Source: an uncultured Chitinophagaceae bacterium
GTDB taxonomy: Bacteria > Bacteroidota > Bacteroidia > Chitinophagales > Chitinophagaceae
DNA: 7,507 nt
Assembly: GCA_946885335.1 (NCBI GenBank)
Contig: CAMPGG010000161.1
Coordinates: 1-7,507, forward strand
Reading direction: 5' to 3'
Position 1 is the first letter of the stretch; every line of letters begins with the position of its first letter. Positions 6,054 to 7,507 of the stretch are shown piece after piece. The notes beneath the pieces are model-generated. The model had not been told where the DNA came from. It saw only the letters and a list, made by a program, of their open reading frames with translations, and made no database searches. The position numbers and the translations under genes were made by a program.

Positions 6054-6248
6054 TTTATATAAATTAGGGCTTGAAATTAAATAAAAGAGAGGTTGAAAAG
6101 ATTAAGAAATTTCATTATTAGAAAAATAACCAGGAAACTAAATAAAAAATAAAAGCTCTTCACTCTTGACTGAAACTCAATACTTATTTAGCATAAATAA
6201 AATTACACTGCCATTCCATGCAGGAAAAAATAATGAATATTGGTTGTT

Positions 6249-6277
6249 AACTGACGAATTTTCAGTCAGTTTTTTTT
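6249..6277 (+). terminator. Plus-strand intrinsic terminator with no upstream gene
   Basis: AACTGAC (6249-6255) pairs with GTCAGTT (6265-6271) around a nine-base loop, followed by T's through 6277. This is a textbook intrinsic terminator shape in the plus direction. No plus-strand gene lies upstream: the nearest feature is the start of the WD40 gene on the other strand. TGACTGAAA at 6167-6175 can pair over 9 bp with TTTCAGTCA at 6260-6268, which overlaps the right arm of the terminator and would exclude it. Confidence 0.65.
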
Positions 6278-6401
6278 CTGACCTAACGTTTATGATTACC
6301 AGCGGTTTTATGTATGAATCGTAAATATACCAATGTCCAAAAGCTATGAGTTGCGATTTTTGCAGAGTACATTTGTTCTTCATCATTATCAAAACGTTCA
6401 T

Positions 6402-6442
6402 TTACCGGTTTTTGAAAAACCTTCAAACCGTACCCCCGGTAA
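6402..6442. repeat. Nested inverted repeat upstream of the transglycosylase gene
   Basis: An outer pair, TTACCGG (6402-6408) with CCGGTAA (6436-6442), encloses an inner pair, TTTGAA (6411-6416) with TTCAAA (6422-6427), around AAACC. An alternative pairing uses CGGTTT (6406-6411) with AAACCG (6425-6430). Either gives a stem-loop of about 40 bases, 106 bases before the transglycosylase ATG. It could be an RNA structure in the leader or an operator. No T-tract follows it, so it is not a terminator in the plus direction. Confidence 0.45.
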
Positions 6443-6547
6443 TATCACTGAACGCTTCTCCCATATCCTATTAAAGATCCGCTACCAATTTTTCCTATGC
6501 TGAATCATTTATAATCCAAACCCAGGGTCGGCATTGTTTAATCTAAA

Positions 6548-7489
6548 ATGAAAACGATGTTGAAAACAAATTTGATCAGCAATGGTTTTATCCTGTTTGC
6601 TTTACTGGTTTTTAATTTTACCATACAGGCAGCAGAAATAAAAAAACCAGCTTACCCAATCCATTTAAATTTTACTGATACCGCATTGCCTTTTTCTGCT
6701 TATGATTCGGTTCTGTTTACTATTTCCGCTATTGAAGAAGCGGAGATTCTTTATCCAACAATACAGTTAAACAAGCAGGCCAGGGCTTTTACTGAATCCT
6801 ATCTTGCATTAAATGGTAAAATGCTTGAAGAAATCAAACAAAAAAATCCCGGGTATTTTAAAATCATGGATGCTGTTTTTTCTAAAAAAGGTTTGCCCAC
6901 TGAATTAAAATACCTGGCCATTGTGGAATCTAAACTTAAAACAAAAGCTGTTTCAAGAGTAGGTGCTGTTGGTGCCTGGCAATTTATGCCCGCAACAGCA
7001 AGGTTCCTGAAATTAAAAGTGAATGATAAACAGGACGACCGCAAGCATTTTTATAAAAGCACTGAAGCCGCTGCAAGATATCTTTCTGATCTGCACAACA
7101 TGTTCGATGACTGGCTTTTGGTATTAGCAGCTTACAACAGTGGCCCCGGAACGGTCCTGAAAGCTATTAAGAGAACAGGCACCCGTGATTTCTGGAAGCT
7201 TCAATACGCATTACCAAAAGAAACCAGGGATCATGTAAAGAAATTTATCAGCACCCATTATTATTATGAAGGTTCAGGAGGCATCACTACTTTAACAAAG
7301 AATGAAGTTATAAAACATGAAAAAGAAATGATGGCTTATTTAGATTATGTAGAAAAAAATGCCAGGCCCAATCACATGCTGGAAACGGCCATGATACTTG
7401 ACCTTCCGGCACAAAAAATTTCATTAACGGATAATATCCAGGTCAGTGAATCGTTAACTATACCAGAAATTTACTTAACTAAACTTTGA
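6548..7489 (+). CDS. Secreted lytic transglycosylase, SLT (GH23) domain
   Basis: This enzyme would cleave the beta-1,4 bond between MurNAc and GlcNAc in peptidoglycan, leaving a 1,6-anhydro end, in the periplasm. It is a complete 313-residue protein starting with ATG (a second Met at residue 4 is a possible alternative). Residues 1-28 are a signal peptide (basic start, core FILFALLVFNFTI, cleavage near QAA). A helical lead-in (about 60-115) precedes the SLT domain (about 116-240). ELKYLAIVESKL contains the catalytic Glu E127, GAVGAWQFMPATA (139-151) is the substrate-site block, and AAYNSGPG (194-201) is the conserved AYNxG motif. The layout resembles the MltD-type catalytic domain, but no LysM domain follows; the last 60 residues are unassigned. 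The absence of LysM suggests cell-wall targeting by other means or a partner. The 5' region holds the structured elements at 6167-6442. Confidence 0.95.
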   Translation: MKTMLKTNLISNGFILFALLVFNFTIQAAEIKKPAYPIHLNFTDTALPFSAYDSVLFTISAIEEAEILYPTIQLNKQARAFTESYLALNGKMLEEIKQKNPGYFKIMDAVFSKKGLPTELKYLAIVESKLKTKAVSRVGAVGAWQFMPATARFLKLKVNDKQDDRKHFYKSTEAAARYLSDLHNMFDDWLLVLAAYNSGPGTVLKAIKRTGTRDFWKLQYALPKETRDHVKKFISTHYYYEGSGGITTLTKNEVIKHEKEMMAYLDYVEKNARPNHMLETAMILDLPAQKISLTDNIQVSESLTIPEIYLTKL

Positions 7490-7507
7490 GCAAAAGGCAG
7501 CCAGGAA

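Larger units (their letters stand above)
6054..6547. other. 494-bp intergenic region with structured elements, no convincing gene
   Basis: This AT-rich gap separates the divergent WD40 and transglycosylase genes. A minus-strand open frame at 6177-6401 (74 codons) has random-looking composition and covers the terminator described below, so I do not call it. A 12-codon minus-strand frame at 6077-6115 begins MKFLNLFNLSFI, like the start of a signal peptide, but is out of frame with the WD40 gene. The supported contents are the plus-strand terminator (6249-6277), a distal 9-base partner of its stem (6167-6175) and a nested inverted repeat (6402-6442). No tRNA-like fold or clear promoter for the transglycosylase gene was identified. 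Confidence 0.5.

Noticed and set aside
6177..6401. A 74-codon minus-strand open frame in the WD40-transglycosylase gap
   Set aside because: Composition looks like translated AT-rich spacer, it covers the plus-strand terminator, and no promoter or recognisable motif supports it.

Overview
The window looks like a chromosomal segment from a Bacteroidota bacterium, probably Chitinophagaceae or a close relative. The DNA is AT-rich. Starts lack Shine-Dalgarno sites and follow A/T-rich leaders. Two leaders carry the Bacteroidota -7 type element TAnnTTTG or a near match. Several proteins (the small 99-residue protein, the long PhnA-type protein, the secreted proteins of unknown function) have a Bacteroidota flavour. 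The family-level placement is inference. I see no mobile element, CRISPR array, rRNA, tRNA or phage gene; this is mostly ordinary housekeeping and envelope sequence.

Layout from left to right. The 3' end of argS (+) converges on a 99-residue conserved small protein (-), with one base between the two stop codons. Upstream of that gene, on the same strand, lies an Lrp/AsnC-family regulator (-). It is divergent from ahcY (+), which encodes S-adenosylhomocysteine hydrolase. The 174-bp lrp-ahcY intergenic region holds three 11-bp direct repeats spaced exactly 31 bp apart, between two candidate promoters. It also holds a run of 7-nt tandem repeats in the ahcY leader. ahcY ends at a strong, probably bidirectional, intrinsic terminator.

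Next comes a short hairpin-rich intergenic stretch, then two minus-strand genes: a 71-residue highly charged small protein and a 254-residue secreted protein built from two copies of one unrecognised domain. A PhnA/YjdM-type zinc-ribbon protein (+) is divergent from these and converges on a secreted seven-bladed WD40 propeller (-). A 494-bp non-coding gap follows. It contains an intrinsic terminator on the plus strand with no plus-strand gene upstream, a competing long-range inverted repeat, and a second nested inverted repeat. The window closes with a complete secreted lytic transglycosylase of the SLT (GH23) type (+).

Functional links are limited. The best-supported one is the Lrp-type regulator with ahcY, where the phased repeats suggest joint or autoregulatory control of the S-adenosylmethionine cycle. 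The WD40 protein, the duplicated-domain protein and the transglycosylase are probably exported, but nothing shows that they work together. I do not see a clearly new multi-gene system. The most original signals are in the two intergenic regions, 1524-1697 and 6054-6547.
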